A stretch of 64,000 bases of DNA, taken from a virus. Under the pieces are notes generated by a model. It ran no database searches and had not been told where the DNA came from. It saw only the letters and a program-made list of their open reading frames with translations. Positions 25,129 through 34,734 of this stretch are shown in pieces (positions within the stretch are counted from its first letter, which is position 1; every line of letters begins with the position of its first letter). The translations under genes and the position numbers were made by a program. Location of the stretch: positions 55,016 to 119,015 of IMG/VR virus record IMGVR_UViG_3300008735_000002; one strand, 5' to 3'.

Positions 25129-28100
25129 TTAGTCAAACGATACGCCGCTGTTTGTTATGATAAAATCAATCGCAATAAATTCGATTGCTCTTGTCGGTAC
25201 GACGACGATGCGACCATTCAAGCGATTGTTCTCAACATCTTCCACTGAATTATTTGAACCATCCATGACCACCTGGAAGGATTCAATCCCTTGTTGTGAT
25301 TGGATCGTGGCAAGTAGCGGAGTAACTTGATTGATAAAACGTGCCCTTGTAGCATCTGTGTTGGGCTCAAACAATAATCTGTCTGCAACGCCCACAACTT
25401 GTCTCTTGACTTCAAGTAGCATTCTTCTAACATTCACTCTGTCAAGAGCAGACTTCGCCATTTGACATGTCTTCTGACCAAAGATAACGAAGCTTCCATC
25501 CGAGAAGTTAGCAATCGGATTAATTCGTGCATCATAAAGATCATCTCTGTCAGCCGCTGAAAGTCTTACCTCAGTATTACTTACAATCCCTAGACCGCCT
25601 CGATTGAAGCCGGCGGGTGCGAACCATGGATAAGCTACCTTATCGTTATATCCAAGCGCCTGCATAACCGCGACGGAAGCGGGAACCTGAACCTTCGAGC
25701 TTGTATTAGAGTCTGTAATAAAGACGTCAGGGAAGTATGTCGCAGTGTAGTTGTTGTCGAACACTCTGCTCTCGAACTGTTCTGCTGTTTCTCTAACATC
25801 AGGTACAGAGTAAGACGCGCTAGCGATCAATGAACTATCTTCCATACCGAAGAGGCGTGTTTCGCTCTCTGTCCATGCAGGAATATCCATAACATACATC
25901 GCCATAGAATAGTCTCTAGTCTTCTCAGCCGCCCAATCTGTAACGAATGAATCTCTGATTCCAGGAATCGCAAGAATATTAATTCTAGTAGTCGTAGCGT
26001 CCGTCATAATCTCGGCAGCTTTACGATATGCAGCGATGCTATTGTTAAGTCGACCATCACCAGCTGGGTTAGATGCCATTCCGATTGTAGAGGCCTTGAA
26101 CTCATCAGAAGCCTTTCCAGTAAGACCACCAGAGCTAGCGTCGGTGGAGCTGGCCCTATCTGTCATATAGTACATGTCTTTATCAAGAATATTCACACCA
26201 TCAAATCCGCCGTAGAACGGAACGTTGAACGCAGTATACGAAGTAAACCTGTTGAACTTAACCGAGCTAGACTGAATTAGGGTCGCAAGTGAAACGCGAT
26301 AGTAATTCGACTTATCAGGATCTAGAATAGAATAATTCTGAGAATCGGGAACAGCTTCTCTTAAGTAGCAAGCTTCCTTGATGCTATCGGTAGCAGAAGC
26401 AGTTATATATTGGAGAAGTGTTGCGGCATTAGAGCCAATCTCTGCCAGAGCAACTCTTGCGAGCGTGAACTTATTACCATTGAACGCATCGGCCCCAGAA
26501 CCAGAAACCAACGTATCCAACTTCATGATGCCCTGGAACTTACCGTATGACTTAATCAACGGGTTAGGGATCGACGAAGCGTTAACATCAAGATTAGCAT
26601 TAGTCATGCTTCCAGTCTCTGGACATCTAGACCACTTAACACCCCAGTTCAATCGTTTATCAACAATTTCCGTAGAGCTGGGGTCGCCACTGAACCCAGA
26701 GTAATTGTTCTTTACAGCTCCACGTGTAAGCTTAAAGCGATACGGCAGTGGAGGAACAATCGATCCCGTTAATGGGGAGCGAACCCCGTCACCCCAAAGT
26801 CGTCCAGGGTTGGGGTCAGCAGCAGAGGCGTCTGTTGTTTTTGTGTTACCATATATGACGCCATTAACCTCAAGTCGAGAAAGACCATCAGTCAAGGTAT
26901 CATTTGTCTTAATAACTGGTACACCATTGAAGCCGAAAGGACATGCGTTCTTTGGAACATCACGCTTGTAGACCTTATCAGCGATCACAACTCTAACGAA
27001 GTTTGAAAGATTGGGATAACGACCTGTTACGACAATTCTCTTTTCAGCGTCATTATCAGCGTCAAAGTTATAACGAGCTTTGTAATCGCCAATTTTTCTT
27101 GCAACGAAGTTCTCGGATGAAGGATCAAGATTACACGCGGGATACGTCTCTAAAACCTGAGGCTGTAAGTCGGAATCATCAAATCTTCGTACCTGGACTT
27201 CAAACTCAGGATAAGGATAATTGTCATTCGTGGAAGCCCGCAGGTTACCAATGGTGATCTTTACCTTATCATTTCCATATGTTCCATCGGAAAGAGACTC
27301 AAAGTACATAAGAGCGTATTCTTGCCCACCGTAAGGCTGCGAGAATATCTGGGGTGTTCGTGCTGTGGCGTATCTCGTGTCAAAGCGGCCGAATGAAGAT
27401 AGTGCATATCTATCGGCGCCGGCTAGCGCATTCGCCAGATTAGAGGTAGAACCAGAAAGTAATCCAACGGGATACACATCCGGACTTGAACTTTGATCGA
27501 TACTAGCTAGCTCATCTTCAACAGCAAAGTCAAGATACAGCAGATGCTGGTGCTCATAAAACTTAAGGGGATCGGTATTCAGGACATTTGTAATATACGC
27601 TTCATCAGAAGGATCAAGCGATGCTGTCATGATTCGAACACCAGGAAGACTATTAATTTCGTTTGTGTAAGCTCCGCCTCGTGAGGAAGAAACGACCAGC
27701 CCAAAATACTTGTTGTTCGTAGATCTCTGAACTCTGGCAAGAGAATCAAGCGTGTTAGACCAGGCCTCTGCTGTATTCGAAGTATTCGGTACATCCATAA
27801 TCTGCATCCGGCTACCAGACGCGGTGAACATGACTGCTCGAACAAGGTTTACTGTGTCTCCACCGCTCGAATTGAATGATGGGTTATCCACGAACTGTGG
27901 GAAGGAATAGTCAGCTGATGCTGATACGTAGTGCCTCGCAACAAGGAATTGGACACAACTATCTGAATATTGTCCGTCTGTAACTGCTCCAAGTTTGTCA
28001 ATGTTCCATTGAGAAAGCTTGGGTGCTATCTTAAACCCTGCGTTCTTTACTGTTCCATACTTGAGGGTATTGTTAAGATCGGTAGTTGTTTCATTAGCGC

Positions 28101-28365
28101 CAGCGCCCAACACTCTCATGTATGTTAGGGCAGTCTTGTTGCTCAAGAAAGCCTGGACTGCGTATGGACCGAATCTGTTCGTATCAATATCACCAAACTT
28201 GTTAATGAAGTCAGTCATGCTCCCTACCGTTACTGGTACGAAGGCAGGACCTTTTTCTGCTGTACCAACAACACCTGCTGGTACACCTACTATTTCGGTT
28301 GTTCTCGCTGTAGCGTCAATTTCACGCTCGAAAAAACCTGGGGATCTAAATGTTTGCTCTGCCAT
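25129..28365 (-). CDS. Tail sheath protein, copy 2 (gp18-like paralogue)
   Basis: 1078 residues from the ATG at 28365, which has GGAG 10-13 bases before it; a TTG ten codons upstream is rejected. It matches copy 1 at both ends: SPGFFEREID, AGVVGTAEKGPAFVPVT, FGPYAVQAFL, then AYPWFAPAGFNRGGL, DLYDARINPI, VIFGQKTCQMAKSALDRVNV, LLFEPNTDATRARF and IEFIAIDFIITNSG. The middle sections differ strongly between the copies. Both keep all obvious core motifs, so neither looks decayed. They may build a mixed sheath or serve different tail regions; that is inference. Confidence 0.92.
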   Translation of the reverse strand: MAEQTFRSPGFFEREIDATARTTEIVGVPAGVVGTAEKGPAFVPVTVGSMTDFINKFGDIDTNRFGPYAVQAFLSNKTALTYMRVLGAGANETTTDLNNTLKYGTVKNAGFKIAPKLSQWNIDKLGAVTDGQYSDSCVQFLVARHYVSASADYSFPQFVDNPSFNSSGGDTVNLVRAVMFTASGSRMQIMDVPNTSNTAEAWSNTLDSLARVQRSTNNKYFGLVVSSSRGGAYTNEINSLPGVRIMTASLDPSDEAYITNVLNTDPLKFYEHQHLLYLDFAVEDELASIDQSSSPDVYPVGLLSGSTSNLANALAGADRYALSSFGRFDTRYATARTPQIFSQPYGGQEYALMYFESLSDGTYGNDKVKITIGNLRASTNDNYPYPEFEVQVRRFDDSDLQPQVLETYPACNLDPSSENFVARKIGDYKARYNFDADNDAEKRIVVTGRYPNLSNFVRVVIADKVYKRDVPKNACPFGFNGVPVIKTNDTLTDGLSRLEVNGVIYGNTKTTDASAADPNPGRLWGDGVRSPLTGSIVPPLPYRFKLTRGAVKNNYSGFSGDPSSTEIVDKRLNWGVKWSRCPETGSMTNANLDVNASSIPNPLIKSYGKFQGIMKLDTLVSGSGADAFNGNKFTLARVALAEIGSNAATLLQYITASATDSIKEACYLREAVPDSQNYSILDPDKSNYYRVSLATLIQSSSVKFNRFTSYTAFNVPFYGGFDGVNILDKDMYYMTDRASSTDASSGGLTGKASDEFKASTIGMASNPAGDGRLNNSIAAYRKAAEIMTDATTTRINILAIPGIRDSFVTDWAAEKTRDYSMAMYVMDIPAWTESETRLFGMEDSSLIASASYSVPDVRETAEQFESRVFDNNYTATYFPDVFITDSNTSSKVQVPASVAVMQALGYNDKVAYPWFAPAGFNRGGLGIVSNTEVRLSAADRDDLYDARINPIANFSDGSFVIFGQKTCQMAKSALDRVNVRRMLLEVKRQVVGVADRLLFEPNTDATRARFINQVTPLLATIQSQQGIESFQVVMDGSNNSVEDVENNRLNGRIVVVPTRAIEFIAIDFIITNSGVSFD

Positions 28366-28439
28366 GAGTTGGGTCTCCTGGATCTTCTTTGTCACAAATA
28401 ACTATTTCGTACGATGCCTAAATGTCTTATATCGACCTA

Positions 28440-29762
28440 TCAATCTTTAAGGAGTTTTCCAAGATCAATAGCAATGCCACTTGGGGACTTCTTACTAAAC
28501 TTAAAAACAGCCTCTCCGTTCTTCGGGTCTGCACTAGAAATTATAATTTCGATGTGCTCCTTCTCCCCTGTAAAAGGGTTGATATTTGTAATTATAGTCG
28601 TCGGACGCGTTAAACTCGTTGAGCCAGCAATATTGGCTGCAGACTGTCCTCCGATCTCTAATGTGGGAGTACCTGGAAAGCCAGTAATTATTCCGGTTCC
28701 TACGCCAATTCCCGCTGGGGGCACTCCCTCATCTAAAGGCATGATGTCTGTTAAAATCCAGTCAGCAGGGTTTCCGGAAGGAATTCCAGCGGGTGGGGGA
28801 CCAGTAGGAACACCACCGATGGTTTGAGAAGCGTCGAACGAAACGTCTGGAGACGAAACGGTTCGCCTGAATGGCACGGGCATGCCGGGCTCTTGGGCAG
28901 CCACCATATAAGCAGCAACGCTCATCGAGAAGCTATACTTGACTAATCTTTCTACGTCTGTAAAATCATCAAAATTATTCTGCGGTGTTAACGCGGCGTC
29001 GACAAATGCAGTAAATCGATAGCCGTCTTCAGTCTCAATCACGAATGTTCTTCTTCTATTTTCGACATATCCGTTCATCATTACATTAATGAGAGAATTC
29101 ATTTCTTGCGTGTACTGTGTCCAGAAAGTTATTTCATATGATGCCGTGTATTGCTTGATCGGTGGAATTTGAATGGTTTCGATTAGGTTACTTGATATTG
29201 ACGGCGTTAATACAGTCCCAAGACGACTAGATACAGAAACAGGTGGAGCTGCTCTTCTTGTAGCCAGGCGGCCGCCTGTAGTTCCGCCACCGTCTCCATC
29301 AGCAAGTTTATCGTATGCACTAATAACTATTTCATCCGAATTCTTAAATAGATGATTATTTTTAAGACGCTGATATCTTAAATCGTCTTTGCTTAACCTA
29401 ACTTTTACTGTTATCGGTCCACCCTGAAATTGTGCGGCTCCCTTTGCACTTTCTTGATCGATACCAGTTCTAATCACAGATATGAGTGGTAGTATCAATG
29501 CACCAGCCTTATCTCTAAGGGGCCTATTTCTAGCTAATAACGCAAAACGTTCACCTGTTGCGAAAATAACTGGAACTCGTTTAAGCTGGTCTTTGCGCTT
29601 ATAAAATAATGGAAGCTCTTTATTGAAGAGATTAAAAACTCCTCTATCTACATCTTCGATCGTACATGACGGCATAAAGAAATCATCGGCAACATCCTCA
29701 TTCGTGTAGCCAGTTTCAACTCTCTCGTACGCACCCTTGGTTATAGAATATCGTGTTGCCAT
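28440..29762 (-). CDS. Tail completion / sheath-stabiliser protein, gp15-like
   Basis: 440 residues, longer than T4 gp15 (272). Typical segments are RVPVIFATGERFAL, a SYEITFWTQYTQEMNSLIN block, then NNFDDFTDVERLVKYSFSMS, all in the order seen in gp15-family tail terminators. The last 120 residues are Pro/Gly-rich with an ending SPSGIAIDLGKLLKD, an extension I do not recognise. It lies between the gp14-like neck protein and the sheath genes, where the protein that caps the finished tail is expected. Confidence 0.78.
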   Translation of the reverse strand: MATRYSITKGAYERVETGYTNEDVADDFFMPSCTIEDVDRGVFNLFNKELPLFYKRKDQLKRVPVIFATGERFALLARNRPLRDKAGALILPLISVIRTGIDQESAKGAAQFQGGPITVKVRLSKDDLRYQRLKNNHLFKNSDEIVISAYDKLADGDGGGTTGGRLATRRAAPPVSVSSRLGTVLTPSISSNLIETIQIPPIKQYTASYEITFWTQYTQEMNSLINVMMNGYVENRRRTFVIETEDGYRFTAFVDAALTPQNNFDDFTDVERLVKYSFSMSVAAYMVAAQEPGMPVPFRRTVSSPDVSFDASQTIGGVPTGPPPAGIPSGNPADWILTDIMPLDEGVPPAGIGVGTGIITGFPGTPTLEIGGQSAANIAGSTSLTRPTTIITNINPFTGEKEHIEIIISSADPKNGEAVFKFSKKSPSGIAIDLGKLLKD

Positions 29763-29763
29763 A

Positions 29764-30438
29764 TTAACTCTCGTCGTAGAATGAAGAACTTATTTCACCG
29801 GGGGATCCCTCTGGAGAAACCTCAGCCGGTGCCGGTTCGGGTGGTAATTGGAGTTTTCCCTGCTCAATCAAAGCCCTGGTGTCTCCTGTCGCTTCTCCAT
29901 CAATTTCAGCGAAGCCCCTCTGCTGAATAAACGTTCTCTGAATCGCATCTGGATCTCCAGGATAATATCCCTCATCTGTCGGGCCGTGTGGTTCCTTATC
30001 AATAAGACCTTTTCTGGCTTGCTTCCCAAGCAGCTTCACCCCAGTCATATATTCAATCTCGCCATAAATATTGGACTGCCATGTGATTGAAGTAATTTCG
30101 AAGAATGTTTCACCGTATGAAAAATAATCACCCTCCTGAACATCAATGTCTTTGTCGATCAAATCTTTGTAGTGCAGATATGCTTCTGTTGTATAAAGAT
30201 TTTCACTCCCAAATCGACCGGTTGATACTGCTTGGGGTTCCCAAGCTACCTGCGCGTCAATCTCGATCGGTGGATTGAAATATTTGTCTACTGCTTCTTC
30301 GTATATATCGTGAATCTTAGTAACGTCGGTGCGAATAGAGTAGTAGTATATCTTTTGACCGACAACGTCTTTTATCAGCTCTTTTGTAATATCTGATATC
30401 AGGTCTTGCTCTCGAGGAGTTATGAAAAGTCGTGCCAT
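29764..30438 (-). CDS. Neck protein, gp14-like
   Basis: 224 residues (T4 gp14 has 256). It resembles head-completion/neck proteins: an N-terminal helix with REQDLISDITKELI, YYYSIRTDVTKIHDIYEEAV, and a beta segment EGDYFSYGETFFEITSITW close to the corresponding gp14 sequence. The C-terminus is a disordered, Pro/Glu-rich tail. It sits between the gp13-like and gp15-like genes, the T4 order. In T4, gp13 and gp14 form the collar that seals the packaged head before tail joining. Confidence 0.76.
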   Translation of the reverse strand: MARLFITPREQDLISDITKELIKDVVGQKIYYYSIRTDVTKIHDIYEEAVDKYFNPPIEIDAQVAWEPQAVSTGRFGSENLYTTEAYLHYKDLIDKDIDVQEGDYFSYGETFFEITSITWQSNIYGEIEYMTGVKLLGKQARKGLIDKEPHGPTDEGYYPGDPDAIQRTFIQQRGFAEIDGEATGDTRALIEQGKLQLPPEPAPAEVSPEGSPGEISSSFYDES

Positions 30439-30448
30439 CTTATACTAC

Positions 30449-31621
30449 TCACTTTATGATTATTGATTTGCCTAGCGGCATCGGCATGTGCTTTAACGCC
30501 CTCATGATATTTTCTGCGTCTGTTGCTTGACCCTCAAGCAATGCGCTGTATGTTAAACTATCTAACAGCTCAACCAACTGGTCTCTTAAACGTGTCTGGT
30601 CTTCTCTTCCCTGTGACACCAAATCTGAGCCATTTAACTGCAGATCGCCAGACGGGATAGGGACCGTAGCAAACTTTGAACGGACTGCGCCCAATAATTC
30701 TGTACATAATGCAAGACAGTACTGACGAATCCATTGTCTGCCAACAGAATTTGTTTTGCTATATTTCATGCGACCGAACGGAACATTCGACAAATTAGAG
30801 ACGCCATAAATCGTGTCATCTTTAATGTCTGGGTCGTACGGGTCGGGAGCAAACGCAACTCGTATCCATAATTTCATCGCGCTAGAACCAGTTGTTTGAG
30901 TTGGCATTGGATAAATACGAATATTCTCACCAATCACTCGATAAGAATAATTCGATTTCCTAACACGATTAGAAATGTCCATTTGACCAGCTCTTAAAAC
31001 ATCTTCGAAAACCGGAAGAACGTAAAAAATAGTCTCTGGTGTAAAAGACTCAAAGCTAAATTCGTTATTAAGATAATTGACAGCTGATGTGGTATCAAAA
31101 AACCTATACGCAGCTTGCGGACTGAAGTGAAATACTTCTTTAATCCTCATCTTCGTTCGGGGAGAATTTTTACTGCTTGAGACGATAAGATTCCCAGCAG
31201 AGTCTTTCAGACTATTGTAGATGTTGTAGTCTTGCTTCTTATATGCAAGCTGAATCGAGCCGGAAACCTCGTTATAAGAACCTCCAATACCAGCCTCCAT
31301 AGAATAAGGTTCTGCCATTCGGAGCAAAAATTCAAGATTCTGCTTGGGGAAAAGGCCGGTCTTGTTACTTCCGGTGGCGTACCCTAAAAGATTGCTTAAT
31401 TGAGATTTAGCGTCTGCTTGATTGATTATGCGACCGTATTCTAGGAATGACTCTTCTAGACAAGCCCACATCTGTTTCTTTGTCAACTCAACGCTTAGAA
31501 TATCATCACCTAATTTCCTCTTAACAAAGGAAACTACAGCATCAGCTTCTTGCTGAAAATCTGTATCAGTATCGAAGAAACTAAACGGAGTTGGATTTTT
31601 GGTATAAGCAAAAGAAGACAT
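30449..31621 (-). CDS. Neck protein, gp13-like
   Basis: 390 residues (T4 gp13 has 309). The N-terminal part contains FVKRKLGDDILSVELTKKQM and CLEESFLEYGRIIN, typical of this family, and the C-terminal half has RQWIRQYCLALCTELLGAVR then LRDQLVELLDSLTYSALL, conserved helices of neck/connector proteins. It starts the neck-tail gene run in the T4 order 13-14-15-18-19. No strong promoter is seen just upstream; 76 bases separate it from the 117-residue gene. Confidence 0.76.
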   Translation of the reverse strand: MSSFAYTKNPTPFSFFDTDTDFQQEADAVVSFVKRKLGDDILSVELTKKQMWACLEESFLEYGRIINQADAKSQLSNLLGYATGSNKTGLFPKQNLEFLLRMAEPYSMEAGIGGSYNEVSGSIQLAYKKQDYNIYNSLKDSAGNLIVSSSKNSPRTKMRIKEVFHFSPQAAYRFFDTTSAVNYLNNEFSFESFTPETIFYVLPVFEDVLRAGQMDISNRVRKSNYSYRVIGENIRIYPMPTQTTGSSAMKLWIRVAFAPDPYDPDIKDDTIYGVSNLSNVPFGRMKYSKTNSVGRQWIRQYCLALCTELLGAVRSKFATVPIPSGDLQLNGSDLVSQGREDQTRLRDQLVELLDSLTYSALLEGQATDAENIMRALKHMPMPLGKSIIIK

Positions 31622-31697
31622 ATCACACCCTAATGATAACTATTAAGTAGGGCGTGAAATGTCTTTCTTAACTTTCTTGAAAAAGTTGGCTTCTTAC

Positions 31698-32051
31698 TTA
31701 GAAGATGCCAAAGTCTTCCAGGGGTCCTTCACCCCACAGCCGCTTAAATAAAGCAACCATTTTATCAGATCTTCTTGTCTGCGTCTCGATATGACCAGCC
31801 AAAAGAGCCATGCTCTCATCTGCTGTCTCACATCCTGCGACCATCTGTGATAACGTGGGCGGACCGGGATCGGGTTCATCAGCAGCGGACATTTCAGCCA
31901 GCTGCCCTTTCAGCGCTGCGATTTCTTTTTGTGCCGCGGCGAGTTCAGCTGCTGATGCGCCTGTCTCTGTCGCTGGGGCTGTCTCTGTCGCAGGTGCCTT
32001 TGCTGGGGTTTTCTTTGTACTAGTACTTGTCTTTGTTGTTGATGCTGCCAT
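31698..32051 (-). CDS. Hypothetical protein, Ala/Thr-rich N-terminus with coiled coil
   Basis: 117 residues. The first 35 are Thr/Lys/Ala/Pro low complexity, then a heptad-like AAELAAAQKEIAALKGQLAEM coiled-coil start, a short acidic-Pro linker, and a helical C-terminus with MALLAGHIETQTRRSDKMV. No known family. It lies alone between the decoration gene's terminator and the neck genes. AGGAGG precedes the ATG. A minor head or neck protein is plausible from position only. Confidence 0.6.
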   Translation of the reverse strand: MAASTTKTSTSTKKTPAKAPATETAPATETGASAAELAAAQKEIAALKGQLAEMSAADEPDPGPPTLSQMVAGCETADESMALLAGHIETQTRRSDKMVALFKRLWGEGPLEDFGIF

Positions 32052-32102
32052 TGTTGGGGCCTCCTATCTACTCGCTTAATTTAATAAGGCAGAGTCAGAA
32101 GT

Positions 32103-32133
32103 AAAAAAATGCCGCCCAAAGGACGGCATTTTT
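32103..32133 (-). terminator. Intrinsic terminator after decoration gene
   Basis: AAAAATGCCGTCC, loop TTT, GGGCGGCATTTTT on the minus strand, followed by more T, about 18 bases after the stop of the putative decoration gene. The A- and T-flanks are symmetric, so it could work in both directions. Confidence 0.85.
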
Positions 32134-32151
32134 AGAATATAGATCTACGTA

Positions 32152-32610
32152 TCAGGCGCCAACCCAGATACCTACACCCTCAACGATATACCATCCGGCA
32201 GAGCCGTCTCCCACTAACGTGACGCGGTCCCCCTTGTTGGCGGTTGCCTTAGTGTTAGTAAGATCACCGTCATCGGTGCCGGTGCATACTGAATCGGCAG
32301 CAGCATTTGCAATAGTTCCCTCAATCGCATCGCTAGCGTTGGGACTGATTGTAATAAGCACTGCTTCATCAGCGCCGGTGTTAATGAAAGTATAAGTCAG
32401 TCCAGACTTGGTAGCAGGAAGTGTTATAGTTAGAGCGTCTGTGCCGACGAGGAAAACTTTTCCACTGTCTTCTGCGTCCAGTGTCTTAGAGGCTGTTATT
32501 GTTTCAACCATTGAACGGTGACCCGAGAGTGTTCCGGCCGTACCCGTTGCACCAGTTGTTCCACCCTTTTGGTACAAACCTTTTGCACCTGTTACTAGTA
32601 TTTTTGGCAT
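32152..32610 (-). CDS. Putative capsid decoration protein
   Basis: 152 residues. A Gly/Thr-rich N-terminus (KGGTTGATGTAGTL) leads to a beta-sandwich pattern: VFLVGTDALTITLPAT, GLTYTFINTGAD, GDRVTLVGDGSAGWYIV. Domains like this occur on phage head-decoration and fibre proteins. It stands alone between a promoter and a terminator directly after the major capsid gene, an arrangement that fits a protein needed in hundreds of copies on the shell. The decoration role is inferred from position and fold pattern, not from a certain family match. Confidence 0.6.
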   Translation of the reverse strand: MPKILVTGAKGLYQKGGTTGATGTAGTLSGHRSMVETITASKTLDAEDSGKVFLVGTDALTITLPATKSGLTYTFINTGADEAVLITISPNASDAIEGTIANAAADSVCTGTDDGDLTNTKATANKGDRVTLVGDGSAGWYIVEGVGIWVGA

Positions 32611-32707
32611 AATTTTCTCCTTTTTTTATTATAGAGTTACTTGTCCACATGATTCCCTAGCTAGCGTGTGGGGTCCGCCTTATGTCCATGCCAGGGGCTT
32701 ATCATTA

Positions 32708-32735
32708 AGTATAGCACAAGCATTCGAATTACCAA
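32708..32735 (-). promoter_or_regulatory. Sigma70-like extended -10 promoter of decoration gene
   Basis: Minus-strand TTGGTA, 16-base spacer ending TGC, then TATACT, so it has an extended -10 (TGn). It lies directly after the capsid-gene terminator and about 100 bases before the decoration ATG, leaving an untranslated leader in which I see no other clear signal apart from a second isolated TATAAT near the start codon. Confidence 0.7.
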
Positions 32736-32769
32736 AATAAAAGGGGCGGACCCCGAAAGGACCGCCCCT
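32732..32769 (-). terminator. Intrinsic terminator after the major capsid gene
   Basis: On the minus strand AGGGGCGG, an internal loop TCCTTTCGGGGT, CCGCCCCT, then TTTATTTT. It is 28 bases after the capsid stop. The tract overlaps the -35 box of the next promoter. Confidence 0.86.
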
Positions 32770-32796
32770 GAATATTAATGACTTCGTCTAATCAGA

Positions 32797-34704
32797 TTAG
32801 ATGACGTCCATACCCATGCACGTTACTGTACCGTAGAAGTCGGAACGCACCATCTTCTTGCCGTACCGAGTCATCACGCCCTTGCGGGGTGTGAAGTCTT
32901 CGGGAGCGAAGATAGTAGGCGTAACGATCAGTGGCACGTAAGGAGCGTATACGTAACCGGTCTCAAGGTAGCTACCGCCCTTGTACCCAACAAGAATCTT
33001 GTTGCGTGGGAAGTAGGGATCCTTATAGACTGTGAAACGGTTGCTCAGTGTACCAACCTTCTCGGCACCAAGACTCATACCGGGCGCAACCTGACCGTCA
33101 CCGTCGATGCTGTAAACAGGCTTGTAAAGCACGGAGGCCTCAAGGACTGTTGCAACGTCGGGGCTAACGACGATAAAGTTGGCGGACCCACGAAGAGTCA
33201 AGCGGTGAATCTCATTTGCGACATCAATGATGGTCTCAACGAGAGTCTCGTACCACTCACGAACTGTACCGGTAAAGGCTGGACCACCCGCGAGGGAGGA
33301 GGCCTTGACAGCAGAAGCACCAGACTTCTTATTAACGAAGTCACCGGGCTTACGGCTCCAGTAGTAGTTTGTGTCAGCCTGCATGAGGAGGTCATTCAGG
33401 ATCTCGCGGTCAATCTCAAGAGCAATCTGCTCAGAGAGAATCTGAGTAAGCTCAACCTCAGCATCCAAGCTGTGGTAGGCGTTCAAATCCTGTGCGAGTT
33501 CTGGGGACCAACGTGCACGCAACTTCCGAGTCTGAGCGACAACCGAGATAGCCTCGATCTTAATGTCAATCTCAGGAATGGCGGGAGCGGGTGTACCAGT
33601 GCTAAAGTTAGACTCAAAAACGGGGACAACAAGAGTGTCAGCGTTGGAAGAGTTAACGTTCAGTGTGTTCGTCTTGGGATAACTCAAACGGAAACTTGCG
33701 AGGTCTCCACTTGCGAGAGCCGTTCCAGACATAACCATGAGAAGAGCGGAACCCGCCTTCTGTGCAGTTGCCATCGGATCCGGTGAAATCGCACCTAGTG
33801 CAGAACCAGACTTAACAAGTTGGTTAAGACGACGGATGTTATATACACCCTTACCACCCTGGAATGTCTCACCAGGAACCGCCATGACTGAACTAGCGTT
33901 AAGAGACGAACCTGTTAATACAAGCGCAGCTTCCTTAACAGCTGTAACGTCAAAGTCTGAACCAAGCACACCAAGGTCAACAGTCAAGAAGAAGTAGCCA
34001 TTGCTATCATCGTCTATCTTCTGCGTTACCTGAGGATCGAACTGTAGGAACCGGCCGTCAGCACCAGTAGAACCTACACCAGAACTGATGGTGGTTGTAC
34101 GAGTCTGTGCAGCATTGGTACCAAGAGCGAACATGGCAGATGTGCCAAGTGCGAGATTAGAACCGGTATGGACTCTGGAATAACCGGAACCAGCGAGGTC
34201 ATACTGACCACCGGCGCCGAGTGAACCAGACTGAATGCCCTTACCTGCGGGGTTATTATAAATTGACTGACCGGCATCGTAGATGTTCTTGGTGGCGGAC
34301 CCTAGGGAACCGTCAACAGTACCACCGACGTTTGAACCGTAAGTGTAGTCAAGATAGAAGAGCAGACCGGAAGGTAGGCTCATCGGTTGAATGGAAACCA
34401 ACTCGTTTGCCACAAGGCCACCGAAGACTCGGCGAACAATGGGGAAAGCGATGTTAGTAAAACCCCGGATATCTCCGGAGCTTGCAGCGGGTGTGAGACC
34501 ACCACCACCAAGGGTGTTCTGCTCACGTAGGATCTGACCTGCTTGGTTCTCGAGCAACGTTGCCATGTTTTCACGATGGACGCTCTCGAGACCTCTAAGA
34601 AGACCAGTCCTGCTCCACTTTTCTGTCAGGCGCTTGTTAGAGTCGCCTTGGTGACGCTGACGAATACCTTCCGTCAGTTGGTCAAGTGTAAACTTCTTGG
34701 ACAT
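32797..34704 (-). CDS. Major capsid protein, gp23-like
   Basis: 635 residues (T4 gp23 has 521). The N-terminus is a scaffold-like propeptide with helical segments; LLENQAGQILREQ precedes a Gly-rich stretch. Cleavage by the gp21-type protease after L59-R60-E61 is likely, since that family cuts after Leu/Ile-x-Glu. Beyond it come FPIVRRVFGGLVANELVSIQPMSLPSGLLFYLDYTYG, the hallmark of gp23, and a C-terminal TPRKGVMTRYGKKMV region. It forms the hexamers of the head. It lies just after the scaffold gene and before its own terminator. Confidence 0.95.
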   Translation of the reverse strand: MSKKFTLDQLTEGIRQRHQGDSNKRLTEKWSRTGLLRGLESVHRENMATLLENQAGQILREQNTLGGGGLTPAASSGDIRGFTNIAFPIVRRVFGGLVANELVSIQPMSLPSGLLFYLDYTYGSNVGGTVDGSLGSATKNIYDAGQSIYNNPAGKGIQSGSLGAGGQYDLAGSGYSRVHTGSNLALGTSAMFALGTNAAQTRTTTISSGVGSTGADGRFLQFDPQVTQKIDDDSNGYFFLTVDLGVLGSDFDVTAVKEAALVLTGSSLNASSVMAVPGETFQGGKGVYNIRRLNQLVKSGSALGAISPDPMATAQKAGSALLMVMSGTALASGDLASFRLSYPKTNTLNVNSSNADTLVVPVFESNFSTGTPAPAIPEIDIKIEAISVVAQTRKLRARWSPELAQDLNAYHSLDAEVELTQILSEQIALEIDREILNDLLMQADTNYYWSRKPGDFVNKKSGASAVKASSLAGGPAFTGTVREWYETLVETIIDVANEIHRLTLRGSANFIVVSPDVATVLEASVLYKPVYSIDGDGQVAPGMSLGAEKVGTLSNRFTVYKDPYFPRNKILVGYKGGSYLETGYVYAPYVPLIVTPTIFAPEDFTPRKGVMTRYGKKMVRSDFYGTVTCMGMDVI

Positions 34705-34734
34705 TTTCTTTTTTCTCCTTTAAGAATTTAGCGT

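Noticed and set aside
21982-31643. ATAGTTA on the minus strand 16-34 bases before the start codons of tube, both sheaths and the gp13-like gene (21982, 25121, 28399, 31637)
   Set aside because: A 7-mer is expected about four times per strand in 64 kb; it also occurs inside genes (near 29321 and 35704), and spacing to the starts varies. A whole-genome count would be needed to revive it.
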